This document shows, piece by piece, positions 41,622 to 50,938 of a stretch of DNA of 64,000 nt. Under the pieces are notes generated by a model. It searched no databases and was not told where the DNA came from. It worked only from the letters and a program-made list of their open reading frames with translations. Position numbers and translations under genes: made by a program. This stretch comes from an uncultured bacterium (GTDB lineage Bacteria; Verrucomicrobiota; Lentisphaeria; Victivallales; UBA1829), in the NCBI GenBank assembly GCA_902780135.1, contig CACZEK010000014.1, forward strand, positions 1 through 64,000, in the 5' to 3' direction. Every line of letters starts with the position of its first letter. The first letter of the stretch is position 1.

Positions 41622-44414
41622 TCATGCCAGCATGCCGGACGTCTGGCGGAACAGCATGCCGTCGTCCGGCGTCAGCCCGGCGTCCGCGAGAGGCGGCTGC
41701 GCCTCCGGAACGGCCACGGAGAGTCCGTCGGCGAGGATGTCCCGCACGGTTTCCGCGGCCGCGGATTCCGGCATGGCGAGCGCGGACGCGTTTTTCGCCG
41801 AGGAGAAACTCGCGGTGGTCCGGTAGTAGACTTCGCCCTTCTTCGTCGCATCGTTTGCGGCCTGCATGGAGACGAAATACCGGACGTTTCCGCCGGTGGC
41901 GGCGTCGATCCCGACGCCCTCGATCCGTACGTCGTCGACGTGGTCCGCGCCGGCGAACTTGACGGTCTTCGTCGCCAGAGCCTTCTTCGTCCAGGCTTTC
42001 GACGAATCGCTCCGCGTGAGGCTGTACACCGTGAACTTCGCGCTTGCCTTCTCCGTGCCGTACATGTCGACCGAGAAGGAACAGGTCCCCGCCGCATCGA
42101 ACGCGATCTCGGCATAGTCGATCTCGTCGCCGAATCCGACGAAGCTGTCGTAGGTCTTTCCGTAAGCTTTTTTCTCGACCTCGACGCTGTCGCCTTCCTT
42201 GCCGACCTCCATGAGAACGGTCTTTCCGCTCCCGGAAACGGCGGTGGTCCTGAGGTCCGGATTGACGGTCTTCTTGTCCGTGAGCAGCGTGTCGTTCGTG
42301 CCGTAGTCGGACGCGAAGACCGTGCTTTCGACGTTCACTTTGTACCACGCCATGCCGCCGGACTTCGCGTCCGTGCTCTGGGCCGAGATGTAATACCCGG
42401 TCCCGGTGTCGCCGACGAGACGCTTGAGCAGGAGATCTCCCGTCGAAAGGACGTCCTTATTCGGCGACAAGGTCAGCGATTTGACTTCTTTCCGGACCCA
42501 CTTGCCGTTCTTGTTCGTGAGGCTGCAGACGGCGAACTTCACGCTGCCGGTCGCGCTGACCGTGAAGTTCAGCTTCGCGGGCTGCGTCAGCGAGAGTTTC
42601 GCGAAATCGGCGCCGTCGCCGAATCCGACGTAGTTGTCGTAAAGCCCGCAGACCGCCTTCGTTTCGTCCACCTGGACCGGAGAGACGCCGTCCGCGATCT
42701 TGATCCCCTTTCCGTTCCCGCAGACGTCGTCGTTCAGGGTGTTCCCATCCAGCAGGTCGTTGTTCCAGCCGTCGTCGGCGTCCGCCACGCCCGCGGAGAT
42801 CGAGAGCTGTTTGCCTGGTTTCCCGCGGTTCAGGATCAGCGCGCCGTTGATGAGGCTCAGGGAATACTCCGCCTTGCCGAATTTCACGGACCCGCCGCCG
42901 ACCGACAGGTCCTCGCTGTCGCCGGCTTCGTTTTGGAGCGTGATCGTCTGATCGAATCCCGCCGCGCCCTTCGCCAGCAGGAAGCTCTGCACAGTGTTGG
43001 AGGCCGATTTCGCCACGGAGACCGCGTAATACGCGTGGCCGGAGTTCCAGTTGGCGATCGACGACAGGGCGTTGATGCGGACGGGCGCGCCGCCGCCCAG
43101 GTTTGCGCCTGTCCCGATGTCGAATACGATCTCCCCGTTCATTTTCAGCGTTGCTTTCGCGCCGTCTTTCAGGATGATCTGCCCTGAAAGCTTCGTTCCG
43201 GTGTTGATGTTCATGATGCCGCCCTTGCGGATCACCGTGCGGCCTGCCAGCGTAGCGGAAACGGTTAATATCTCGCCCATACTCGCGACATCGACGCCGG
43301 ATGCGACGCCGTCGTAGTAGACCACAAGCAAGCCTCCGTCTCCCACCTCCGTCCTGTATGCCGTTCCGCCGGAGGACACGAACAGTTCTCCGTTCCTCTG
43401 GATTTGAGTGCCGCTCGCCAGCCCTTTGTATTCGACGTGAAGCTCTCCGTCGTTTTTCAACTTCGTCGCGTTCGCGATGCCGCCGGACGACACATAAGCC
43501 CGCCCGTTGTTGTCGACCGTCAGGGCGTCCGTCACGCCGCCGGAGTGGATATACACCTTGCCGGTCCCCGTCGCGGTATAGCCGGCGGGCTTGCCGCCGG
43601 ACATCACGTACATCGAGGCGTTGTCCCCGATCTTGCGGTCGGCGGGGCCTGTCTGATCGACGAACGCGCCGTTCGAGCCGTAGTAGATGCCGGAATACTT
43701 GCTGACGAAAGTCACGGTCGCGCCGGGCGCGACCTGGACGATGCCTTTGCCGGGCGTCCAGTCGATCTTAGTCGCGGTGCCGCCGGTGTAGACAGACATG
43801 ACGGCGTTGCGCTCGATCCTCGCCGAATTCACCTTGCCGCCGGACATCACGTTCATGCGGCCGCCGAATTCGAGCGCGGCCTGTTTTGCGGCGCCGCCGG
43901 AGTTGACATACATGGTCCCGCCGGAAAGGACCGAGGGACGGTAAACGGAACCGCCGTCGACATACGCGACGCCGCCGGACGTGACGAACGTAAACGTGTC
44001 CGCCTTGCCGGAGAGATACAGCATTCCGTTTGCGCCGACCGTGGTCTCGGCGATCCGGCCGCCGGGCAGGACGTCCATCGACCCGCCGACGAGGTCGCCC
44101 GCCCTCGCGGAGCCTCCCGATTCCACGGTTACGTTTCTTATGATGCGGGGATCCTTGTTGCCGTAGCCCAGGAGCTGTCCGCCCTTCTGCACCGTGATCC
44201 CGTCCGCCGTGCCTGCGCTGCCGTAGACGTACATCTGGCCGCCGTTTTGAATCGTGGCGCTGCTTGCCGTGCCGCCGTCGTAGACGAGCAGCTGGCCTTT
44301 TTTGCCGACGGTGGTGTCCAAAGCGGTTCCTCCGCTGAAGACATCCATTCTCCGTTCGATCAGCGTAAGCCCGGAACTTGTTTCGCCGTTAAGGACGTCA
44401 ATGATCTCATCCAT
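41622..44414 (-). CDS. AIDA-like beta-helix repeat protein, adhesin candidate
   Basis: 930 residues. GGGAG lies 8 bases before the ATG. Residues 20-420 are about 20 copies of an 18-20-residue repeat of the AIDA type (SGGTA...T.V..GGQ..V), which fold as a parallel beta-helix. Residues 530-870 contain two related beta-rich modules beginning DNYVGFGDGADFAKLSL and DSFVGFGDEIDYAEIAF, resembling pre-peptidase-type domains. There is no hydrophobic N-terminal signal peptide and no C-terminal autotransporter barrel; the end reads RQTSGMLA. Export may use a type I system or an unusual targeting tail. The role is probably surface adhesion. It has its own strong promoter and terminator. Confidence 0.8.
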   Translation of the reverse strand: MDEIIDVLNGETSSGLTLIERRMDVFSGGTALDTTVGKKGQLLVYDGGTASSATIQNGGQMYVYGSAGTADGITVQKGGQLLGYGNKDPRIIRNVTVESGGSARAGDLVGGSMDVLPGGRIAETTVGANGMLYLSGKADTFTFVTSGGVAYVDGGSVYRPSVLSGGTMYVNSGGAAKQAALEFGGRMNVMSGGKVNSARIERNAVMSVYTGGTATKIDWTPGKGIVQVAPGATVTFVSKYSGIYYGSNGAFVDQTGPADRKIGDNASMYVMSGGKPAGYTATGTGKVYIHSGGVTDALTVDNNGRAYVSSGGIANATKLKNDGELHVEYKGLASGTQIQRNGELFVSSGGTAYRTEVGDGGLLVVYYDGVASGVDVASMGEILTVSATLAGRTVIRKGGIMNINTGTKLSGQIILKDGAKATLKMNGEIVFDIGTGANLGGGAPVRINALSSIANWNSGHAYYAVSVAKSASNTVQSFLLAKGAAGFDQTITLQNEAGDSEDLSVGGGSVKFGKAEYSLSLINGALILNRGKPGKQLSISAGVADADDGWNNDLLDGNTLNDDVCGNGKGIKIADGVSPVQVDETKAVCGLYDNYVGFGDGADFAKLSLTQPAKLNFTVSATGSVKFAVCSLTNKNGKWVRKEVKSLTLSPNKDVLSTGDLLLKRLVGDTGTGYYISAQSTDAKSGGMAWYKVNVESTVFASDYGTNDTLLTDKKTVNPDLRTTAVSGSGKTVLMEVGKEGDSVEVEKKAYGKTYDSFVGFGDEIDYAEIAFDAAGTCSFSVDMYGTEKASAKFTVYSLTRSDSSKAWTKKALATKTVKFAGADHVDDVRIEGVGIDAATGGNVRYFVSMQAANDATKKGEVYYRTTASFSSAKNASALAMPESAAAETVRDILADGLSVAVPEAQPPLADAGLTPDDGMLFRQTSGMLA

Positions 44415-44483
44415 GGGAAGACTCCCTTGCGTTTGTGTATGTTATGATTCGTTCGAATTCAGGGGCGGGGCAGCGGTTTCAAT

Positions 44484-44512
44484 ACTATAACACGTTCCGC
44501 AGGAAAATGCAA
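44484..44512 (-). promoter_or_regulatory. Promoter of the AIDA-like adhesin gene
   Basis: Minus strand: TTGCAT (44507-44512), 17 bp, TATAGT (44484-44489), with a leader of about 65 nt. Confidence 0.65.
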
Positions 44513-44570
44513 ACTTTTTTTCTGCTGGAAAATAGAAAAACGGATGCGGCGGTCTGTGCCCGCGCGACGG

Positions 44571-45845
44571 TCAGATCTCGCGGTAGTGGCGCATGGTGAG
44601 CCACACGAGGAGCGCGGTCAGCAGGAAGAAGAGGGAGCCGCCCGCGAAGATGAAGCGGATGCCGAGGTTGGCGGCGATGGGGCCGCCCGCGACCGGGGCG
44701 AGTCCGAGGCCGAGGCAGCGCATGGCGGACGCCCAGCCGAACATCTGGCCGCGGGAACGTTCGTCGGTCTTTTTCGCGAGCCAGATCTGCATGGCGGGGT
44801 CGATGCCGCTGCTCATGAAGATCATGGCGAACCGCAGCACGAAGAGGGCGGCGAGCCCCCAGACGAACGAAATGGAGAACATGAAGGCGGCGGTCAGGAG
44901 GGCGGAGATGACCGCCAGTCGGCCCGGCGGGTAGTGGTCGGCGAGATAGCCGAGCAGGAACCCTGAGACGACGCCCGCGAGGCCGCAGAGGCCGGAAAGC
45001 GCGCCCGTGATCCGCGACGCGCCGTCGATGCCGCCGTGCAGGTCCTGGACGAAGAGCGGGACGAAGGAGTTGTCGAACGACCGGGAGAACATCACGAGGC
45101 ACATGATGAGGAGGATGGGCAGGTTGAGCGCGATCTGGGATGCGTCGGGGCGGAGCGCGCGGATCATGCCGCGCACCCCGGAGGCGTTCCCCTGCGGCGT
45201 GTAGTATTCGCGGGAGAAGAAGAAAACGGCGACGAACGCCATGACCATGCAGAGCGCGGAGACCACGAACGCCAGCCGGTACCCGGCGTATTCGGCGACG
45301 TAGCCGCCCGCGAACGCCCCGGCGATGGTGCCGGAGAACATGGCGCTGTTCAGCGCGCCGAGCGCGAATCCGGTATGCTCGCGCGGAGTCTGCGTGGAGA
45401 TGAGCGCCTGCGAGGCGGACATGGTGCCGCAGAACGCCCCCTGGATCACGCGGAGTGCGACCAGCTGGAGCGGGGTCTGCGCCACGCTGATGAGCCCGAT
45501 CGCCACCGCTCCGCCCACGTAGGACCGCAGGAGCATCTTCCGCCGTCCGTAGCGGTCGCCGAGCGCGCCCCAGACGGGCGAGAAGAACATCATGGTGAGC
45601 GGGCATGCCGCGCTGAAGGCGGCGACCCAGTAGGCGAGCTCCGCCTTGTCCGAGATGCCCATGTCCTCCTGCATCAGATAGGAGATGAACGGCAGCCCGA
45701 ACGAAAACCCGATGGCGGACAGGAACTGCGCCGTCCAGATCACGCAGAGATGGCGTTTCCAGGTGCGGCTGAAATCCGGGGCGTTTCCGCCTGAGAGCCG
45801 GACGGACGCGGGGGCGTCCGCCGATTGTGTCCTGGCTTGCGGCAT
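44571..45845 (-). CDS. MFS drug/solute exporter
   Basis: 424 residues, 12 predicted TM helices after a 30-residue cytoplasmic N-terminus. The start at 45845 is 19 bp after the hydF stop; the frame extends upstream inside hydF but that part is not protein-like. The MFS motif A between helices 2 and 3 is GALGDRYGRRKMLL, and a partial copy (LGYLADHYPPGRL) lies between 8 and 9. Motif C-like glycines are present. The pattern fits the DHA1 multidrug-exporter branch, substrate unknown. It is probably cotranscribed with hydF. Confidence 0.88.
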   Translation of the reverse strand: MPQARTQSADAPASVRLSGGNAPDFSRTWKRHLCVIWTAQFLSAIGFSFGLPFISYLMQEDMGISDKAELAYWVAAFSAACPLTMMFFSPVWGALGDRYGRRKMLLRSYVGGAVAIGLISVAQTPLQLVALRVIQGAFCGTMSASQALISTQTPREHTGFALGALNSAMFSGTIAGAFAGGYVAEYAGYRLAFVVSALCMVMAFVAVFFFSREYYTPQGNASGVRGMIRALRPDASQIALNLPILLIMCLVMFSRSFDNSFVPLFVQDLHGGIDGASRITGALSGLCGLAGVVSGFLLGYLADHYPPGRLAVISALLTAAFMFSISFVWGLAALFVLRFAMIFMSSGIDPAMQIWLAKKTDERSRGQMFGWASAMRCLGLGLAPVAGGPIAANLGIRFIFAGGSLFFLLTALLVWLTMRHYREI

Positions 45846-45864
45846 GGTCGCCGTCCGCGCCGGG

Positions 45865-47109
45865 TCAGGCGCGGCCTCCGCGCGCGGCTTCGAACGCCTC
45901 GAACGCGTCGGGGAACGGGGAGAGAGCGCGTTTGAGGATGCCGTGGATGTGCGCGATGGCGACGCCGTAGTTCGTGAAGGGCACGCCCTGTTCGCGGCAG
46001 TGCAGGATGCGGGAGAGGACGGCGCGGCGGTTGAACGTGCAGGCCCCGCAGTGGAGCACCAGGTCGAACGGCGTGAGGTCGTCGGGGAAATCCGCCCCGG
46101 CGGCGACGGTGAATTCGATGCCGTCCGCATGGCGGTATTCGCGGATCCAGCGCGGGAGCTTCACGCGTCCGATGTCGTCGCCGATGGGATGGTGCGTGCA
46201 GGCTTCCGCGACGAGCACGCGCGAGCCGTCGTGCAGACGGTCGATCGCGGCGGCTCCGGCGGCGCATGCGGCGAGGTCGCCCTTCATGCGCGCCAGCAGG
46301 ATGGAGAACGAGGTAAGCGGGATCTCCGGCGGGACGGCGCGCGAGGCGATGCCGAACGCCTGGGAGTCTGTCACGGCGAGCGCGGGCGGCGTCTTCAGCT
46401 GCGCGAGCATGTCCGCGATGCGGCGCTCGGTCACGCACAGGCAGAGCGCGTCGTGGTCGAGCGTGTCGCGGATCGCCTGGACTTCCGGCAGGATCATGCG
46501 TCCCTTCGGCGCTTCCTTGTCGATCGGCGTGATGAGCAGCACGGGGTCGCCCGGCGCGATGAGGTCGCCGAGCATGGGGCGCGCGCCGAGGAAGCCTTCG
46601 GGTGCGGCGCCGACCAGCGCGGCGCGGAGCGCGCCGAGTCCGGCGTTTGTGCGGGCGGAGACTTCCACGTGCGGGATCTTCTCCGCGTCGAGTTTCGCGA
46701 GGAGCGCGGGATCGGGCGCGGAGACGTCGGCCTTCGTGAACACGACGATCAGCGGCGCGGAGCGTCCGCGGAAAAATGCGAGGACGTCTTCCTCCGTCCT
46801 GCTCCAGCCGCCGTCCGTCACGAGGAGCGCGAGGTCGGCGCGGTCGAAGACGCGGCGGCTTTTCTCGACGCGCATGCCGCCGAGCGCGGTCGGATCCTCG
46901 TCCAGCCCGGCGGTGTCGATGAAGAGAACGGGGCCGAGCGGGGGCAGCTCCATGGGCTTTTCGACGGGGTCGGTGGTGGTGCCGGGCACGTCCGAGACGA
47001 TCACGACGTCCTGCCCCGCGAGGGCGTTGAGGAGCGAGGACTTTCCGGCGTTGCGGCGTCCGAAGAACCCGATCTGAAGGCGAAGCCCCTTAGGTGTGTT
47101 CTGGATCAT
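45865..47109 (-). CDS. hydF: [FeFe]-hydrogenase maturation GTPase HydF
   Basis: 414 residues. The N-terminal GTPase domain has GRRNAGKSSLLNAL (G1), DVPGTTTDPV and DTAGLDE (G3) and TKAD (G4). The C-terminal cluster domain has the HydF signature EACTHHPIGDDIGRVKLPRWI and HCGACTFNRR, giving the CxHx(n)HCxxC ligands. HydF is the scaffold on which HydE and HydG build the 2Fe subcluster of [FeFe]-hydrogenase. HydE, HydG and the hydrogenase are not in this window. Its start overlaps the stop of the GH2 gene (ATGA), an odd partner. Confidence 0.95.
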   Translation of the reverse strand: MIQNTPKGLRLQIGFFGRRNAGKSSLLNALAGQDVVIVSDVPGTTTDPVEKPMELPPLGPVLFIDTAGLDEDPTALGGMRVEKSRRVFDRADLALLVTDGGWSRTEEDVLAFFRGRSAPLIVVFTKADVSAPDPALLAKLDAEKIPHVEVSARTNAGLGALRAALVGAAPEGFLGARPMLGDLIAPGDPVLLITPIDKEAPKGRMILPEVQAIRDTLDHDALCLCVTERRIADMLAQLKTPPALAVTDSQAFGIASRAVPPEIPLTSFSILLARMKGDLAACAAGAAAIDRLHDGSRVLVAEACTHHPIGDDIGRVKLPRWIREYRHADGIEFTVAAGADFPDDLTPFDLVLHCGACTFNRRAVLSRILHCREQGVPFTNYGVAIAHIHGILKRALSPFPDAFEAFEAARGGRA

Positions 47110-50012
47110 TTTTTAGAGGAAGATGCGGCGGATTCGTTCTTTTTGCCGGCGGTTTTCTTGAGTTTTTCGGGCGTGATGTAGACGATGTCGCCGAGCGAGG
47201 CGTGCCCTTTGCCGTCCGGCTGCATCAGCACGTTGAGCGAGATCGACTCAAGTCCGGCTTTCAGGCGGATCACCACGTCTCCGGTCGTCGAGACTTTCCT
47301 TTCATGGAGAAGCTCGCCGTTGACGTAGATCATGGCCTTGCCGGTCATGTTCCGGAAGCAGAGGGAGCCGCCGTTTTCCATGATGTTCGCGGGGAGGCTC
47401 GATTTCGCGAAAAAGAGCACCCAGTCCTTGGGCTTGAGGGAAAGCTCGTTGCCGGGCTGGACGGCCGTGAGGTGCTGAATGGCGTCTTCGCCGGATTCGT
47501 CCGAAAGCAGCTCGGGTTTGGAGGAGGTGGACTGGGTGATGCGCCAGCCGTTGACCGTAACTTCCTGGTTGACGAAGCCTTCGATGACGGGAACCGGGGT
47601 GGAGGCACTCGGCTTGAGGATGCAGGACGCGGGGCTGAGCCCTTCGCTTTTCGCCGTGATCACGACGGGCTCCTTTTTCCCGGTTTCGGACGACTGGACG
47701 ATGATCTGCGCATAGCCGTTGAAAAGCGGGCGGGAATCGGCTTTTTCGCTGAGCGTGCAGGTCGGGTCGCCGTTGCCGACGCCGACATTCCGTCCGGGGC
47801 CGGAGATCTCGAATTCGACCGGGACCTTTGCATCCGGGATGATGCGTCCCGACGCGTCGACGGCGCAGACCGTGACGGGGACGGCGTCGCGCCCGTCGTT
47901 TTTGAGCTCGGTGCGGTCGGGAACGAGCTTGAGCCCGACGGGTTTTCCGGTGGTTTCGATCTGGGTGCGGATGACCTCCTTGCCTTCTTTTCTTCCGATG
48001 AGAAGCAGCGTGCCGGGGTCGTAGACGACTTTCTGCGTCAGCATCTGAACGGGGTCGACCTTGAACGTGCCGAGCGTTTTTCCGTTGAGGATGAACGTGA
48101 CTTCCTCCACATTCGTGGCGCAGAAAACGTCGATCTCCTGCCCGTCTTTATGCGAGTTCCAGTGCGGAGCGGCGAAGAGGACCGGCTTGTCGAGCCACTG
48201 CGCCTGGCGGATGTAGAACGCCGTCTTCGGGAATCCGCAGAGGTCCATGCAGCCGAAATAGCTGCTGTTCGCCGGGAACTTGTTGTTGAAGGGGGTCGGC
48301 TCTCCGTGGTAGTCGAATCCGGTCCAGACGAACGTTCCGGCGAGGAACCGGCGGTTCAGGACGGTTTCCCAGTCCTTGCGGTGGGTCGTTCCCCATTCGG
48401 CGTGGTAGTCGTCGAAATCGGCGCAGATGAGCTTTTCGGGGTCCGTTGCGGGCTCTCCGCGCGTTTCGAACGCGCTGGCGCCTTCGGTGAGGATGACGGG
48501 AATGTTCGGATACTCCGCGTGGAACCGGTCGATCTCTGCGTACTGGTAGTTGAACCCGACGATGTCGAGGACGTTCCGCGCGCTGTCATCCGAGAAGAAT
48601 CCGCCGTTCATCGCCGCGAGGATGGGCCTGGTCGGGTCCTCCGCCCTGATGACGTTGACGAGCGCGCGGGCGATCTCCTGCCCGCGGTATTCGCCCTGAA
48701 GCGGCTCTTCGTTGAATATGCTCCAGGCGAGGACGGAGGGGTGGTTGCGGTCGCGGCGGACCTGCGCCCTGACGTATTCCAGCCAGTCCGGGCCGGCGTT
48801 GAACGCGCGGTTTTCGTCGATGACGAAGAGGCCGTATTTGTCGCAGAGGTCGAGGATGTTTTCGCTCGGGGGATTATGGGCGCAGCGGTAGGCGTTCGCT
48901 CCCATTTCCTTGAGCTTCTTGATGCGGAACTCCTCAATGGACGCGGGGACCGCGGCGCCCACGCCTGCATGGTCCTGGTGGTTGCAGACGCCTTTCAGCT
49001 TGATCGCCTTGCCGTTGAGCGTGAATCCGTTGGTGAAGTCGAACTTGAAGCTGCGGAATCCGAAGTTGACGGTTTTCTCATCGTAGACGCGCGAATCGTT
49101 CTTGAGCGTGAGCTTGAGCTTGTAGATCGAAGGGGAGTCCGGCGACCAGAGCCTCGGCGTATACAGCTTGATGGAATAGGGGAGGTTGACCGTCTGGTTC
49201 GGCGGCAGCGTCGGAGCGAACCGCTTGGATTCGACTTTTTTCCCGTCCGGGTCCATGATGTCGATGTCCAGGGTCGGCGACAGGTCGAATATGCTGTCGT
49301 TGACGAGGTTGACGTATCCGTTGACGTTCCATCCGTCGAGCTTGAGCTCGGCGTTCACCAGGACGCCGTTTTCGGTCGGGATGTGGACCTGATTGCTGAC
49401 GATGAGCTTGACGTCGCGGTAAATGCCGGCGCCTTCGTACCACCAGCCTTCGGAAACGACGGCATTGACTTCGACCGCGATCACGTTGTCCCGTCCGTAC
49501 ATCAGCGCGGGCGAGATGTCTATCGTAAAGGAGTTGTAGCCGCTGTAGTTGTGGTGGAAGAGCGTCTGGTTGACCCAAATCGTCGAGTGCGTGGCGATGC
49601 CGCCGAACTGGAGCTCGACATGCTTGCCTTTCCAGGATGCCGGCACGAAGAAACGTTTGCGGTAGTAGCCCCATCCGCGTTTGCGGTAGCCCTGCTCCCC
49701 GTTCTCATCCGGGTAGAATCCGTCCTCGACCGACCAGTCATGCGGCAGGTTGACCGGACGGAAGTCGCTTTCATCGAACTTGAGGGAGGTAAACGGCCAG
49801 ACCGCGTCCGAAGTGGCGGCTTTCGCGCCCGCCCAGACGGATTTGTGTTCCTTGTATTCCTTCGGGGTGAGCTGACGGTCCGACTGCATGAACATCCAGC
49901 CCGGGTTGAAGTCGTAGGTCTCGGATGCGGCCGATGTCCAGGCGAACGTCAGCAAAAAGAAGAACAGACAGATGAATTCGGCGGCGGTTCGGTTCAATAT
50001 TTTCATATTCAT
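47106..50012 (-). CDS. Secreted GH2 beta-galactosidase-type enzyme
   Basis: 968 residues from the ATG at 50012, 9 bases after AAAGGA. A signal peptide ends near AWTSAASE (residue 28). Domains: jellyroll sugar-binding domain (LPHDWSVEDGFY ... GWGYYRKRF), Ig-like domain, the TIM barrel with NAYRCAHNPPSE, acid/base AWSIFNEEP and nucleophile region VILTEGAS, then Ig-like domains of the bacteroidal beta-galactosidase type (DUF4982-like) and a beta-rich C-terminus ending in KK/SSSKK. It removes beta-galactose or a related residue from glycans in the periplasm or outside. It has its own promoter, and its stop overlaps hydF. Confidence 0.9.
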   Translation of the reverse strand: MNMKILNRTAAEFICLFFFLLTFAWTSAASETYDFNPGWMFMQSDRQLTPKEYKEHKSVWAGAKAATSDAVWPFTSLKFDESDFRPVNLPHDWSVEDGFYPDENGEQGYRKRGWGYYRKRFFVPASWKGKHVELQFGGIATHSTIWVNQTLFHHNYSGYNSFTIDISPALMYGRDNVIAVEVNAVVSEGWWYEGAGIYRDVKLIVSNQVHIPTENGVLVNAELKLDGWNVNGYVNLVNDSIFDLSPTLDIDIMDPDGKKVESKRFAPTLPPNQTVNLPYSIKLYTPRLWSPDSPSIYKLKLTLKNDSRVYDEKTVNFGFRSFKFDFTNGFTLNGKAIKLKGVCNHQDHAGVGAAVPASIEEFRIKKLKEMGANAYRCAHNPPSENILDLCDKYGLFVIDENRAFNAGPDWLEYVRAQVRRDRNHPSVLAWSIFNEEPLQGEYRGQEIARALVNVIRAEDPTRPILAAMNGGFFSDDSARNVLDIVGFNYQYAEIDRFHAEYPNIPVILTEGASAFETRGEPATDPEKLICADFDDYHAEWGTTHRKDWETVLNRRFLAGTFVWTGFDYHGEPTPFNNKFPANSSYFGCMDLCGFPKTAFYIRQAQWLDKPVLFAAPHWNSHKDGQEIDVFCATNVEEVTFILNGKTLGTFKVDPVQMLTQKVVYDPGTLLLIGRKEGKEVIRTQIETTGKPVGLKLVPDRTELKNDGRDAVPVTVCAVDASGRIIPDAKVPVEFEISGPGRNVGVGNGDPTCTLSEKADSRPLFNGYAQIIVQSSETGKKEPVVITAKSEGLSPASCILKPSASTPVPVIEGFVNQEVTVNGWRITQSTSSKPELLSDESGEDAIQHLTAVQPGNELSLKPKDWVLFFAKSSLPANIMENGGSLCFRNMTGKAMIYVNGELLHERKVSTTGDVVIRLKAGLESISLNVLMQPDGKGHASLGDIVYITPEKLKKTAGKKNESAASSSKK

Positions 50013-50099
50013 AAGAAGCTGTCCTTTCGTTTTGAAGCCCCGCATGTCCGGCGGGAGCGGATCGCAGATAAAAACGGAAGAAAGAATTGTTCCTGTATT

Positions 50100-50127
50100 A
50101 ATATAGCATAGATTCAACAGGAATCAA
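50100..50127 (-). promoter_or_regulatory. Promoter of the GH2-hydF-MFS unit
   Basis: Minus strand: TTGATT (50122-50127), 16 bp, TATATT (50100-50105). Confidence 0.75.
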
Positions 50128-50188
50128 ACCCCGCCGCGGGAAAACATGCAAGTCTATCCCGCAGAATGGGTTGCCGTTTGCGGAAGCG

Positions 50189-50908
50189 TCAGAAGGAGAC
50201 GTTGATGTCGCCGGAGATCGCGGTCGGATGCGGGATGAGCTTCAGCCCCATGGAGTTCTGCCAGTCCTGGTCCCAGTTGTTGAGCATCAGCGGATCGGTC
50301 GGCGGGCCGAAGGGGTTCAGGTCGGTCACGAGGATCTCGTCCTTCGACGTGAAATAGATGTCGAGCACGAGGTCGGGATCGGGGAGCACCCAGAAATTCC
50401 TGTCGATGAAGTCGACGGCGAGCGTCCAGTATTTTTCCTTCTGTTTTTCCAGGTGCGGATAGTGGCGCGTCATCCAGTACTGGCTCATCGCGCGCAGCTT
50501 GCCGTCCTTCACGAACAGACGGAACTCGCGGGCGGAATCCATGCGGCGGAAGGGCCGAACGCAGAGCGCGGAGACCATGCCGTTCGCGGCGGCGTTCCGC
50601 ACCTTCGCGCTCTGGGTCAGGAAATACCATGCGCTGGTCGCGGAGCGCACCGCGCCGCGCTTTTCCTCGAACCGCACCGTGTCGGTCGGCGCGACGAGGT
50701 CCGTGCCCACGAAGCGCGTGAACGGGAATTTGCTCATGGCGCTGGCGAGGCGGTCGATCACGCTTTTCGCGATGCCGGAGTCCGTGTCGCCGGACTGGAG
50801 CGCCTGGATCTCAATGTCCATCAGGAAGACGAAGTTTGTCGGGAGAGAGTAAACGGAAAGCCTCGGATACCAGTTCTGGATCCGGCAGTGTTCAAGTTTT
50901 GCGTCCAT
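50189..50908 (-). CDS. D123/CDC123-family ATP-grasp-like protein
   Basis: 239 residues. Family motifs of D123 are present: FPFTRFVGTDLVAPTDT, CVRPFRRMDSAREFRLFVKDG, AMSQYWMTRHYPHL, DPDLVLDIYFTSKDE and VTDLNPFGPPTDPLML. In eukaryotes Cdc123 is an ATP-grasp assembly factor for eIF2, which bacteria lack, so the bacterial role must differ; some bacterial members accompany peptide or effector modification. No such neighbour is seen here; the gene lies upstream of the GH2 promoter and downstream of a DUF1189-like/def/gltX set. AAAGGA lies about 9 bases before the ATG. Confidence 0.75.
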   Translation of the reverse strand: MDAKLEHCRIQNWYPRLSVYSLPTNFVFLMDIEIQALQSGDTDSGIAKSVIDRLASAMSKFPFTRFVGTDLVAPTDTVRFEEKRGAVRSATSAWYFLTQSAKVRNAAANGMVSALCVRPFRRMDSAREFRLFVKDGKLRAMSQYWMTRHYPHLEKQKEKYWTLAVDFIDRNFWVLPDPDLVLDIYFTSKDEILVTDLNPFGPPTDPLMLNNWDQDWQNSMGLKLIPHPTAISGDINVSF

Positions 50909-50938
50909 GTGTCCGTTTCCTTTTTTTGGGGCTTGCGG

